Origin: Streptomyces sclerotialus
GTDB lineage: Bacteria > Actinomycetota > Actinomycetes > Streptomycetales > Streptomycetaceae
Length of the DNA stretch: 64,000 nt
Direction of reading: 5' to 3'
NCBI RefSeq assembly: GCF_040907265.1
Contig: NZ_JBFOHP010000002.1
Location: forward strand, 4,154,001 to 4,218,000
Translations under genes and position numbers: made by a program
In this document: positions 50,957 to 59,305 of the stretch, piece by piece
How the letters are laid out: every line of letters starts with the position of its first letter
Numbering within the stretch: the stretch's first letter is position 1
The notes under the pieces: model-generated
What the model saw: only the letters and a program-made list of their open reading frames with translations
What the model was told of the DNA's origin: nothing
Database searches by the model: none

Positions 50957-51373
50957 ATGCCCGACGAATTCCGCGCACTGGAGCTGCTCAGCCGTACGCC
51001 CTACGGCCGGGTCTCGGCCAGCCTGCGGGCGCTGCCCTTCACCACGGTCGCCCGGCACGTGGTGACCGAGAAGGGACGGCTGCTGCTGCGCCTGCACCGC
51101 GGTCACGGCTACCACCGCGCCCTGGACGGCAGCGTGGTCTCCTACCAGGCGGACAACGTCACCGCCGGCGAGCCCGAGACCTGGACCGTACAGTTCACCG
51201 GCACGGCCGGCGTCGTGTGCCCGGAGCCGGCCGACCACGACGCCTTCGGACGCACCCCGGCGCTCGCCGACGGCGAGCCCTTCGACCCGGTGTTCCTGCG
51301 CATCGATCCGGTCTTCGCGAAGGTGCACACACTGACCGGGGTCCCGGTGTTCGGGTACGCCCATTCAGGCTGA
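50957..51373 (+). CDS. Pyridoxamine 5'-phosphate oxidase-like flavin-binding barrel protein
   Basis: A 138-residue split-barrel protein: LELLSRTPYGRVSASLRALP, VARHVVTEKGRLLLRLHRG, then VVSYQADNV and a hydrophobic closing strand. This fold binds FMN, haem or F420, and small members recur in DosR/DevR dormancy regulons of actinobacteria. The ATG at 50957 is preferred over an in-frame GTG at 50927 because of GGTGG upstream. The DevR-like box before it and the adjacent DevR-like regulator suggest induction under oxygen limitation or redox stress; the cofactor is not shown. Confidence 0.75.
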   Translation: MPDEFRALELLSRTPYGRVSASLRALPFTTVARHVVTEKGRLLLRLHRGHGYHRALDGSVVSYQADNVTAGEPETWTVQFTGTAGVVCPEPADHDAFGRTPALADGEPFDPVFLRIDPVFAKVHTLTGVPVFGYAHSG

Positions 51374-51430
51374 CCGATAGCCGACCGGTGCGGGAAACCC
51401 GCCCGTCGGAAGTGATCTAACATCTGGCGG

Positions 51431-52456
51431 GTGCTGCGCTCATCTGCGGTCCGGACGGCAACGGCGCCCGACGGACACCTCCTCGGCTCCCTGCTGCGCC
51501 GCTACGAAGGCGCCGGGGAGCCGCTGTCGTGCGAGCCGGTCGCCGAGGGGCTGCTCAACCACGGCTACCGGCTGGTCACCACGTGCGGCCACTTCTTCCT
51601 CAAGCACCACCTCGACGCCGACCGCGCCGCCCTCGTACGGCAGCACCGCGCCACCCGCCTGCTGGGCGCCATGGGCCTGCCCGTCGCGCCGCCCGTACGC
51701 GCCGCCGACGGCCGTACCGTCGCCGTCCTCGACGGCCGCTGCTACGCCCTGCACCCCTGGGTCGAGGGCCGTCACCTGGACGGCGCGGCGCTCACCCCCG
51801 CCCAGTGCCACCGCCTCGGCACGCTGCTGGGCCGGGTCCATGTGGCGCTCTCCCAGGTCATGCCCGAGGAGCCGCCGCAGCCGGGCCAGGAGAGCGCCGA
51901 CCCCTCCGCCACCTTCGTGGGCATCGACGAGCTGCTGGCGCTGGCCCGGGACGCCCGTCCGCACGACAGCTTCGACGCGCTGGCCGAGCACCGGCTCCTG
52001 GAACGCCGCGCCCTGCTGGCCGCGCACGCCCACCACCGGCCGCCCCGCGCGGCGCCCGCCGGCTGGGTGCACGGCGACTTCCACCCGCTGAACCTGCTCT
52101 ACCGGGACGCCGAGCCGGCCGCGATCGTCGACTGGGACCGGCTGGCGGTCAAACCGCGCGCCGAGGAGACCGTACGGGCCGCCGCGATCTTCTTCGTACG
52201 GTCCTCGGGCAGCCTGGACCTGGCGAAGGTGGCGGCCTACGCACGTGCCTACCGGCGTGCCTCGGGCGTCGGCCCGGACGAGCTGGCGGCCGCCGTGCAC
52301 CGGGTCTGGTGGGAACGCCTGAACGACTTCTGGATGCTGGACTGGCGCTACCGGCTGGGCGACCGGCGCGCCGACGGCCTCTTCCCGGCCGCCGCGGCGC
52401 TCGCGGTGTGGTGGACGGACGAGTACGCCGCGGTACGGCAGGCGTTCACGGGCTGA
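51431..52456 (+). CDS. Phosphotransferase family (APH-like) protein
   Basis: A 341-residue kinase-fold protein of the aminoglycoside/choline phosphotransferase superfamily. It has a nucleotide loop (EGLLNHGYRLVTTCGHFFLK), the catalytic loop HGDFHPLNLLY and the metal-binding IVDWDRLAV. The length and motifs match actinobacterial members of unknown substrate; antibiotic phosphorylation should not be assumed. The GTG at 51431 gives the family N-terminus. A strong hairpin ends the unit. Confidence 0.87.
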   Translation: MLRSSAVRTATAPDGHLLGSLLRRYEGAGEPLSCEPVAEGLLNHGYRLVTTCGHFFLKHHLDADRAALVRQHRATRLLGAMGLPVAPPVRAADGRTVAVLDGRCYALHPWVEGRHLDGAALTPAQCHRLGTLLGRVHVALSQVMPEEPPQPGQESADPSATFVGIDELLALARDARPHDSFDALAEHRLLERRALLAAHAHHRPPRAAPAGWVHGDFHPLNLLYRDAEPAAIVDWDRLAVKPRAEETVRAAAIFFVRSSGSLDLAKVAAYARAYRRASGVGPDELAAAVHRVWWERLNDFWMLDWRYRLGDRRADGLFPAAAALAVWWTDEYAAVRQAFTG

Positions 52457-52483
52457 GCACGTCGGCAGGGTCCGGCCGTTACG

Positions 52484-52522
52484 TGAACGAGCGAGGCACC
52501 GCATCGGTGCCTCGCTCGTTCA
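52484..52522. terminator. Bidirectional terminator between phosphotransferase and kinase genes
   Basis: A 17-bp perfect stem (52484-52500 with 52506-52522) and a 5-nt GCATC loop, between two convergent genes. Confidence 0.85.
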
Positions 52523-52541
52523 GGTCACATACCCGGCCGGC

Positions 52542-54092
52542 TCACTCGCCGCCGTCCTCGCCGTCCGCCGGCGGCGGGATGATCGGCGACGAGTCGTCGG
52601 TCGGCTCCGTCGTCGGGTCCGAGGTCGGCTCGGTCGTCGGCGCCGTCGTCGGGTCCGTGGGCGTCGGGTCGTCCGTCGGCTCGTCCGTCGCCGTCTGGGT
52701 GTCCGACGGCGTCGGGTCCCCGGTGTTCGTCGGCTGCTGGGTGTAGTCACCGGTGTTGCCGCCCGTGTTGCCCGGCAGCGTCGCCTCCGTCGTCGGGTCC
52801 TCCGACGGCGGCTCGGTGGTCTTCTCGTCCTTGCTCTCCGTCGCCGTGGGCGTCGGCTTCGGGTTCTTCTCGGGCTTGTCGTCGCCGGTGTTCTGCAGGG
52901 CGATGGCGACGCCGACCACGACGGCGATCAGCGCGAGCGCGGCGATCAGCCAGATCTTGCCGCGGCCGCCCTTCGAGCCGCGCGGTCCGCCCTCGTAGCC
53001 GCCGTCGTCCTCCCGCATGCCCTGCGGGAGGATCGGCTGCGCGGCCGTCGAGCCGTGCGCCGGGTGCGGCATGGCCGTCGTGGCCGCCACCCCCATGGCG
53101 GCGGTCGAGCCGCCCTCGTGCGCGGCGACCGGCCCGGTGCTCCAGGTACCGGTGTGGCCGCCCTGCTCGTGCAGCATCTGAAGTGCGTACTGGACCAGGC
53201 CGCGCATCTCCTCGGCGGTCTGGAACCGGTCGTCCGGGTCCTTCGCCAGCGACCGCATGACCAGCCCGTCCAGCTCCGGCGGCACCGACTCGGCGACCTC
53301 CGACGGCGGCACCGGCATGTCCTGCACGTGCTGGTACACCACCGACAGCGGCGTCTCGCCGACGAAGGGCGGGCGCAGCGCGAGCAGTTCGTACAGCAGG
53401 CAGCCGGTCGCGTACAGGTCGGAGCGGGTGTCGACGGTCTTGCCGAGCGCCTGCTCGGGCGAGAGGTACTGCGGCGTGCCCATGACCATGCCGGTCTGGG
53501 TCATCGTGTTCGACGCGCCGTGCAGGGCGCGCGCGATGCCGAAGTCCATCACCTTGACCGCGCCGCTGTTCGTGATGATCACGTTCGCGGGCTTGATGTC
53601 GCGGTGCACGATGCCGTGCTGGTGGCTGTAGGCCAGCGCCTCCAGCACCCCGGAGACGATGATCAGTGCCTGGTCCGGCGGCGGCGCGTCGGCGTTGAGC
53701 AGCAGATCGCGGATGGTGTGGCCCTCGACCAGCTCCATCACGATGTACGGGATGGTGTTGCCGCCGACCAGGTCCTCGCCGGAGTCGTACACGGCGACGA
53801 CGGCGTGGTGGTTCAGGCCGGCGACGGACTGCGCCTCGCGGGTGAAGCGGGCCTTGGACACCGGATCCTCGGCGAGGTCGGAGCGCAGCAGCTTCACCGC
53901 TACCGTACGGCCCAGCCGTACGTCCTCGGCGGCGAACACCTCCGCCATGCCACCCCGGCCCAGACGGCGCGTCAGGCGGTAGCGCCCGTCGCCGACCAGA
54001 CCGCCGTTGCCCCACATCTCCGGTGCGTCGGGGATATTGGAGCCGGTGGCTTCAGGATCGGACGGGCCCTGGGGGCTCTGCGTCTGTGCCAT
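52542..54092 (-). CDS. Transmembrane Ser/Thr protein kinase (PknB-like) with Thr/Pro/Asp-rich extracellular tail
   Basis: A 516-residue kinase. The catalytic domain begins near residue 38 (YRLTRRLGRGGMAEVF) with Lys67 in VAVKLL, catalytic loop HRDIKPANV, KVMDFGIAR and GTPQYLSPEQA. A linker precedes a single membrane helix (residues about 377-397, WLIAALALIAVVVGVAIAL). The outer 120 residues are low complexity (Thr/Pro/Asp/Glu) and contain no PASTA or sensor domain, so the signal is unclear. The ATG at 54092 has GAGGA upstream. It is divergent from a second kinase of similar design. Confidence 0.93.
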   Translation of the reverse strand: MAQTQSPQGPSDPEATGSNIPDAPEMWGNGGLVGDGRYRLTRRLGRGGMAEVFAAEDVRLGRTVAVKLLRSDLAEDPVSKARFTREAQSVAGLNHHAVVAVYDSGEDLVGGNTIPYIVMELVEGHTIRDLLLNADAPPPDQALIIVSGVLEALAYSHQHGIVHRDIKPANVIITNSGAVKVMDFGIARALHGASNTMTQTGMVMGTPQYLSPEQALGKTVDTRSDLYATGCLLYELLALRPPFVGETPLSVVYQHVQDMPVPPSEVAESVPPELDGLVMRSLAKDPDDRFQTAEEMRGLVQYALQMLHEQGGHTGTWSTGPVAAHEGGSTAAMGVAATTAMPHPAHGSTAAQPILPQGMREDDGGYEGGPRGSKGGRGKIWLIAALALIAVVVGVAIALQNTGDDKPEKNPKPTPTATESKDEKTTEPPSEDPTTEATLPGNTGGNTGDYTQQPTNTGDPTPSDTQTATDEPTDDPTPTDPTTAPTTEPTSDPTTEPTDDSSPIIPPPADGEDGGE

Positions 54093-54541
54093 CGGTCCTC
54101 GCCGTCGAATCGTTCCGCGTGAACGCGGTTTAAAGTCTCGGTCTTCGCAAGAGCACGCTACAGGCTCCACGGAGCGCACCGGTTTTGTGAGTGACCGGCC
54201 ATCAAACCGTTCACCGCTCACATGTCGCAAGTTCACTACGAGTGACCGTTTTGCCCGGCCGGTGCTGACAGATTCGTGACATGGTTCTGACACGCTCGCG
54301 ACAACCGACGAGCCCATTACTGACAGGCTCCTGTCACGCGCCGCGGCCGTGCGGGGATGTTGCCCATCTGGTCACGGAACGGGCACGCGGCTTGACTGGC
54401 CGGAGGCCTCAGGCACACTTGGCTGCGGATATCCAGAACCTGGCCGCCCGGTCGCATACCGGCCCCGGCCAGCAACAGAACAGCCCGACCAGTGCCGCGT
54501 ACGGGCAGTGCGGGCAGTGCGCCGAGGGGGAAACGGAAAAC
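54093..54541. promoter_or_regulatory. Divergent control region of the two kinase genes (449 bp)
   Basis: The region contains in-phase 11-bp TGACA repeats (54266-54331), a perfect palindrome TGACAGGCTCCTGTCA (54321-54336) and two GTTCAC units 22 bp apart (54209 and 54231). No reading frame with a ribosome-binding site was found. The regular spacing suggests cooperative binding of a direct-repeat regulator. Confidence 0.6.
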
Positions 54542-56185
54542 ATGAGCCAGGACGGCGCACAGGGCCGTGGCGCGGGCCGTTCGGTGGGGCGGGGACGCTA
54601 CCAGCTCCGTGATCTTCTCGGCGCCGGCGGCATGGCCTCCGTCCACCTCGCGTACGACAGCGTGCTGGACCGCGAGGTCGCGATCAAGACGCTGCACACC
54701 GAGCTCGGCCGCGAGCAGGCCTTCCGCGAGCGCTTCCGCCGCGAGGCACAGGCCGTCGCGAAGCTCTCGCACACCAACATCGTCTCGGTCTTCGACTCCG
54801 GCGAGGACGAGCTCGACGGCGGCATGGTGCCGTACATCGTCATGGAGTACGTCGCCGGGCAGCCGCTGCGCTCGGTCCTGGACGCCGACATCGCCCAGTT
54901 CGGCGCCATGCCGACCGAGAAGGCGCTCAAGGTCACCGCCGACGTGCTGGCGGCCCTGGAGACCAGCCACGAGATGGGCCTGGTCCACCGGGACATCAAG
55001 CCCGGCAACGTCATGATGACCAAGCGCAACGTCGTGAAGGTCATGGACTTCGGCATCGCCCGCGCCATGCAGTCCGGCGTGACCTCCATGACGCAGACCG
55101 GCATGGTCGTCGGCACCCCGCAGTACCTCTCGCCCGAACAGGCCCTGGGCCGCGGCGTGGACGCCCGCTCCGACCTGTACTCCGTCGGCATCATGCTCTT
55201 CGAGCTGCTGACCGGGCAGCTGCCCTTCGACGCGGACTCTCCGCTGGCCATCGCGTACGCGCACGTGCAGGAGGAGCCGCCGGTCCCCTCCAGCATCAAC
55301 CGCTCGGTGCCGCCCGCGGTGGACGCGCTGGTGGCCCGCGCGCTGAAGAAGAACCCCAACGAGCGCTTCCCCACCGCGCAGGCGATGCAGGACGAGTGCC
55401 TGCGCATCGCCCAGTCCGGGCAGTCCGGCGCCTCGCCGGTGATCATCGGCGGCCAGGGCCCGCGTACCAGCGGCGCTTCGGTGGCCTCCGCGGTCTTCCC
55501 CTCGGCGACCGGTACGCCCGCCACGGGCGCGCCCAACGTGCAGAACCCGTACACGCCGCCGCCCGCGAACGCCCAGTTCGGCGGCTTCGGCCCGTCGACC
55601 CCGCCGCCGGCCGGCCACGGTTACCCGACCCCGGCCCCCGGCCCGTACAACAACGGGGTGCAGACCCCGCCGCCGTACACCATCGCCCCCCAGGGCGGCG
55701 GGCAGCCCGGCGGCGGCAGGAGCAACAAGCCGGTGATCATCGGCTCCGCCGTGGTCGCCCTGATCGCCGTCGTCGCGGTCGTCATGGTCATCGCCTTCAG
55801 CGGCGGCGACCCGGACCGGCCCGGCCCCCAGGCCGGCGGCACCAGCGCCCCCCAGCCCACCGCCTCCGCCACCGAGGACGCCGCCGACAAGGTCCAGCCG
55901 GAGCAGAAGGACCGCACGATCGATCCGAAGGAATGCACGGAAGCGATCCAGAGCTTCGACGACAAGTCGAAGGTCATGATGCCGAACTTCTACAGCAAGA
56001 ACCTCAGCTCGGTGAAGACCTGCATGCAGAAGGCCGGCTGGCAGTGGGACATCACCTACGAGAACAGCGAACCCATGTGGGGGAAGAACGCCGTCATCCG
56101 GCAGACGCCGGGCGAGAACGACAACTACGACCCCAAGGGTGACCAGAAGATCCAGCTGGTGGTCTCGACGGGCAAGGCCGGCTGA
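54542..56185 (+). CDS. Transmembrane Ser/Thr protein kinase with one PASTA domain
   Basis: A 547-residue kinase. The catalytic domain (about 18-285) shows LGAGGMASVHLAY, Lys49 in VAIKTL, HRDIKPGNV, KVMDFGIAR and GTPQYLSPEQ. A Pro/Gly-rich linker precedes a membrane helix (about 397-420, KPVIIGSAVVALIAVVAVV) and an outer region ending in one PASTA domain (about 478-545; MMPNFYSKNLSSVKTCMQKA and VIRQTPGEN). PASTA domains bind muropeptides, so a cell-wall sensing role is likely. The ATG at 54542 has GAGGGGG upstream. A 20-bp-stem terminator follows. Confidence 0.93.
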   Translation: MSQDGAQGRGAGRSVGRGRYQLRDLLGAGGMASVHLAYDSVLDREVAIKTLHTELGREQAFRERFRREAQAVAKLSHTNIVSVFDSGEDELDGGMVPYIVMEYVAGQPLRSVLDADIAQFGAMPTEKALKVTADVLAALETSHEMGLVHRDIKPGNVMMTKRNVVKVMDFGIARAMQSGVTSMTQTGMVVGTPQYLSPEQALGRGVDARSDLYSVGIMLFELLTGQLPFDADSPLAIAYAHVQEEPPVPSSINRSVPPAVDALVARALKKNPNERFPTAQAMQDECLRIAQSGQSGASPVIIGGQGPRTSGASVASAVFPSATGTPATGAPNVQNPYTPPPANAQFGGFGPSTPPPAGHGYPTPAPGPYNNGVQTPPPYTIAPQGGGQPGGGRSNKPVIIGSAVVALIAVVAVVMVIAFSGGDPDRPGPQAGGTSAPQPTASATEDAADKVQPEQKDRTIDPKECTEAIQSFDDKSKVMMPNFYSKNLSSVKTCMQKAGWQWDITYENSEPMWGKNAVIRQTPGENDNYDPKGDQKIQLVVSTGKAG

Positions 56186-56200
56186 CGCCGGTGCCCGACG

Positions 56201-56257
56201 CACCTGCACCGAGGGGCCCTTCGCGCACACCGCGCGCAGGGCCCCTCGGTGCAGGTG
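56201..56257. terminator. Strong bidirectional terminator between kinase and bpa genes
   Basis: A 20-bp perfect stem (56201-56220 with 56238-56257) with a 17-nt loop that can form extra GCGCG pairs, between convergent stops. Confidence 0.9.
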
Positions 56258-56260
56258 ACA

Positions 56261-56830
56261 TCAGAGGTACGGGCCGGAGCGGGCGCTGCCGCGGCCGGGG
56301 TGGGGCTGGTCCTCCTCGTCGGCGGGCACCGCGCCGGGAGGCAGGGCGCGGCGCATCTGCTCCAACTGGGCGCGGGCGGCCATCTGCTGGGCGAACAGCG
56401 CGGTCTGGATGCCGTGGAACAGGCCTTCCAGCCAGCCCACCAACTGGGCCTGCGCGATGCGCAGTTCCGCCTCGGTGGGCACGGAGTCGTCGGTGAAGGG
56501 GAGCGAGAGGCGCTCCAGCTCCTCCACGAGCTCCGGGGCCAGCCCGTCCTCCAGCTCCTTCACCGAGCCGGCGTGGATCTCCTTGAGACGGACCCGGCTC
56601 GCCTCGTCCAGCGGGGCGGCCTTCACCTCTTCCAGCAGCTGCTTGATCATGCTGCCGATGCGCATGACCTTCGCGGGCTGTTCGACCATCTCCGTCACCG
56701 GAACCTCGCGTGGCTCGTCGTCACCGTCTCCGCCACCGGAGCCGCCTGCGCTGCCGAGAGCCATGCCGTCCGGGCCGACAACCAGGACGTGCGGGCTCTC
56801 CTGCGACCGTTCGTTCATCGGCATATCCAT
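56261..56830 (-). CDS. bpa: Bacterial proteasome activator (Bpa/PafE, DUF2587)
   Basis: A 189-residue helical protein matching the DUF2587 family. The helical core (VMRIGSMIKQLLEEVKAAPL, ELVEELERLSLPFTDD, ELRIAQAQLVGWLEGLFHGI) and the C-terminal GPYL are visible; mycobacterial Bpa ends GQYL. Bpa forms a dodecameric ring that docks on the 20S proteasome through this C-terminal motif and admits unfolded proteins without ATP. The start at ATG 56830 has GAGAA upstream; an in-frame ATG at 56854 is an alternative. The 20S subunit genes are not in the window. Confidence 0.92.
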   Translation of the reverse strand: MDMPMNERSQESPHVLVVGPDGMALGSAGGSGGGDGDDEPREVPVTEMVEQPAKVMRIGSMIKQLLEEVKAAPLDEASRVRLKEIHAGSVKELEDGLAPELVEELERLSLPFTDDSVPTEAELRIAQAQLVGWLEGLFHGIQTALFAQQMAARAQLEQMRRALPPGAVPADEEDQPHPGRGSARSGPYL

Positions 56831-57055
56831 GCCGCCATTCTCTCGTACATGCACTTAGGAACGGTTGTGCCCCGTGGAACTGGTGATCCACCCTCGTCCG
56901 GCGGCACGGTCTCGGTACTTGGGCGCACATGCACGCATATCACGGGAGTTCGCCCACCTTTTAGAGGTTCTTTCGCTTTTTCCCGGGATGCCGCAATTGT
57001 TGGCTCATGTGACCCTGATGACGTCACTCGAGGGCTCGGCACGGGAGGACACGGC

Positions 57056-57907
57056 GTGGTTGCAGGACTTCGCTCGCTCATCGCCGCCGGACTGCTGACG
57101 GCCACCACGCTGCTCCCCGCCGCTCCCGCGGCCGCCGCTGCCGCCGGAGGGCCACCCGGACGGGTGACCACCCGAGTGGCGGATCCGCCGCAGCCGCCCG
57201 CCGGCGGGCGCCCCGTGGACGGCCGGTCCACCGACGGCACGTCCCCCGGCCGGGGCCCGGTCCCGGCCGTCCCTGAGGCCCCGCCCGCCGAGGGCACGGC
57301 GGGCGACTCCCCCGGCCGGCCGCAGGGCCCCGGCGCCTCGGGCCCCTCCGGTTCGTCAGCAGCCCCGTCGGGACCGGGCCGGAGCCCCTCGCCGTTCTCG
57401 ACCGCCTCCGGCCCGAGCCCGACGGCGGGGACGAGCGACTCCGCCACCGCGACGCCCGGCCGGCCCACGCCCAGCGACTCGGCCTCCGGCTCCGACGGGC
57501 CGGCCAGCCGCCCGGGCACCCCGGCCCGGACCGGCACCGGCACCCCGTCCCGCACCACCGGGACGAGCGGGCCCGGTACGCCCCAGGACTCCGGCTCCCT
57601 CGGGTCGGGCGCGGCCCTGGAGAGCCCCGGCACGTCCGACCGCCCGGCCGGCGACCGGCCCGGCCGCCCGTACGGGCCGCTGTCGCCGCACGGCCAGGGC
57701 ACCCACAACTGGCAGACGCTGAACCCGCCCGAGGGCTACCCGTCCATCGGCCCCTCCCGGACGGGCCGCGGGACCGCCGGCGCCCTCCGCTCGCCCTACG
57801 CCACCGAACGGGCCGCCCGCGTCGCACGCGTCCTCCCCTTCGGCGCGGGGCTCGCGCTCACGGGGCTGGGACTGGCGTTCATCGGGCTGCGGCTGCGGCG
57901 CCGGTGA
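57056..57907 (+). CDS. Secreted/cell-surface Pro/Ser/Thr/Gly-rich membrane-anchored protein
   Basis: A 283-residue protein read from a GTG with GGGAGG seven bases upstream. A signal peptide (MVAGLRSLIAAGLLTATTLLPAAPAAA, within residues 1-30) leads to about 180 residues of low-complexity Gly/Pro/Ser/Thr sequence, then a C-terminal membrane helix (LPFGAGLALTGLGLAFIGL) and an RLRRR tail. The helix-plus-basic end resembles sorting signals, but no LPxTG or LAxTG is present. A surface stalk or cell-wall protein is inferred; the function is unknown. Confidence 0.75.
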   Translation: MVAGLRSLIAAGLLTATTLLPAAPAAAAAAGGPPGRVTTRVADPPQPPAGGRPVDGRSTDGTSPGRGPVPAVPEAPPAEGTAGDSPGRPQGPGASGPSGSSAAPSGPGRSPSPFSTASGPSPTAGTSDSATATPGRPTPSDSASGSDGPASRPGTPARTGTGTPSRTTGTSGPGTPQDSGSLGSGAALESPGTSDRPAGDRPGRPYGPLSPHGQGTHNWQTLNPPEGYPSIGPSRTGRGTAGALRSPYATERAARVARVLPFGAGLALTGLGLAFIGLRLRRR

Positions 57908-57960
57908 CACCACGCGGCGGGGACCGCCGTACGGACGGCGGGCCGGTGACACCACGCGGC
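57900..57960. repeat. 19-bp direct repeat at the end of the surface-protein gene
   Basis: GCCGGTGACACCACGCGGC occurs at 57900-57918 (including the stop codon) and 57942-57960. Shorter CGGACGGC and CGTACGG repeats follow to about 58005. Confidence 0.8.
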
Positions 57961-58020
57961 ACGGACGGCGGCACGGACGGCCGTACGGGTGGCGTACGGC
58001 CGTACGGGTGACCGCCCGGC

Positions 58021-59001
58021 TCAGCCGACCGTCAGGACGACCTTGCCGATGTGGCTGCTCTCCTCCAGGACGCGGTGCGCCTCGGCGGCCTCCGCCATCG
58101 GCAGCGTACGATCCACGATCGGCCGCACCTGGCCGTTCTCGATCAGCGGCCAGACGTGCTCCCGTACGGCGGCCACGATCGCGGCCTTCTCCTCGACCGG
58201 CCGGCCGCGCAGCGACGTCGCGGTGACCGCGCCCCGCTTGGCCAGCAGCGCGCCCAGGTTCAGCTCGCCCTTCCGGCCGCCCTGCAGACCGATGATGGCC
58301 AGCCGCCCGTTGGTGGCCAGCGCCCGCACGTTCTGGTCCAGGTACTTCGCGCCGATGATGTCGAGAATGACGTCCGCGCCCCGGCCGTCGGTGGCCTTGC
58401 GGATCTCCTCGACGAAGTCCTGCTCGCGGTAGTTGATGAGCACGTCGGCGCCCAGCTCGCGGCAGCTCTCCAGCTTGTCGGCGCTGCCCGCGGTCACGGC
58501 CACCTTCGCGCCGACCGCCTTGGCCAGCTGGATCGCCATGGTGCCGATGCCGCTGGAGCCGCCGTGGATCAGCAGCGTCTCGCCGGGCCGCAGGTGGGCC
58601 ACCATGAAGACGTTCGACCAGACGGTGCAGGTCACCTCGGGGAGCGCGGCGGCCTGCGTGACGTCGAGGCCCTTCGGCAGCGGCAGCAGCTGGCCGGCCG
58701 GCACCGCCACCTGTTCGGCGTAGCCGCCGCCCGCCAGCAGTGCGCAGACCTCGTCGCCGACCGCCCAGCCGCTCACGCCCGGGCCGACCTCGGTGATCGT
58801 CCCGGCGCACTCCAGGCCGGGGTAGGCGGAGGCGCCGGGCGGCGGGTCGTAGAAGCCCTGTCGCTGCATGACATCGGCGCGGTTGACGGCACTGGCCTCG
58901 ACCTTGACCAGCACCTCGCCCTCGGACAGTTGCGGCGCGGGCACCTCGGCCCACACCAGGGCCTCGGGTCCGCCGGGTTCGGGAATGGTGATCGCTCGCA
59001 T
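58021..59001 (-). CDS. NADPH:quinone oxidoreductase (QOR/PIG3-like MDR family)
   Basis: A 326-residue zinc-free medium-chain reductase of the PIG3/QOR type, beginning MRAITIPEPGGPEALVWAEV. The family segments AVNRADVMQRQGFYDPPPGA and LIHGGSSGIGTMAIQLAKA (NADPH-binding) are complete, followed by LGADVLINY and a C-terminal SSHIGKVVLTVG. It reduces quinones or enones with NADPH. It differs clearly from the oxidoreductase at 13917-14858. The ATG at 59001 has GCGGCC upstream with no clear Shine-Dalgarno. A 27-bp minisatellite stands in front of it. Confidence 0.92.
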   Translation of the reverse strand: MRAITIPEPGGPEALVWAEVPAPQLSEGEVLVKVEASAVNRADVMQRQGFYDPPPGASAYPGLECAGTITEVGPGVSGWAVGDEVCALLAGGGYAEQVAVPAGQLLPLPKGLDVTQAAALPEVTCTVWSNVFMVAHLRPGETLLIHGGSSGIGTMAIQLAKAVGAKVAVTAGSADKLESCRELGADVLINYREQDFVEEIRKATDGRGADVILDIIGAKYLDQNVRALATNGRLAIIGLQGGRKGELNLGALLAKRGAVTATSLRGRPVEEKAAIVAAVREHVWPLIENGQVRPIVDRTLPMAEAAEAHRVLEESSHIGKVVLTVG

Positions 59002-59055
59002 GGCCGCGAGGCTACTCGCCCCGCCCGGTCCCGTCCGAGGGCACTCCGGTACGGC

Positions 59056-59298
59056 GGCGCGTGAGCCCCGTATCGGAGGCCGGCGCGTGAGCCACGTACC
59101 GGAGGACCGGCGCGTGACCTACGTACCGGAGGCCCGGCGCGTGAGCCCCGGTATCGGAGGCCGGCGCGTGAGCCACGTACCGGAGGCCCGGCGCGTGAGC
59201 CCCGGTATCGGAGGCCGACACGTGAGCCACGTACCGGAGGACCGGCGCGTGAGCTAGTACCGGAGGCCCGGCGCCGTGAGCCACGTGCCGGAGGCCCG
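59056..59298. repeat. 27-bp minisatellite, nine units
   Basis: Nine consecutive units of 26-28 bp start at 59056, 59082, 59109, 59136, 59163, 59190, 59217, 59244 and 59270, each opening with GGCGCGTGAG or a variant. Two unit types alternate: one containing CCACGTACCGGAGG and one containing CCCCGGTATCGGAGG. They fill almost the whole 304-bp gap between the QOR start and the K+ channel stop. There are no unique spacers, so this is not a CRISPR. Each unit includes GGAGG seven or eight bases before the next GTG. Confidence 0.93.
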
Positions 59299-59305
59299 GT
59301 ACGGG

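Noticed and set aside
51431..52456. Aminoglycoside-resistance gene
   Set aside because: The APH fold is present, but this protein lacks a close match to known resistance enzymes by eye and sits in the core genome; resistance is not supported.
53055..54122. Long forward open frame opposite the first kinase gene, and similar long antisense frames at 38437-40152, 23074-25002 and 16215-18356
   Set aside because: These lie opposite clearly recognised genes, have Arg/Gly/Val-rich shadow composition and no ribosome-binding site; high GC makes such frames common.
59056..59298. CRISPR-like periodicity
   Set aside because: Units are contiguous 27-bp tandem copies with no unique spacers, and no cas genes are nearby.
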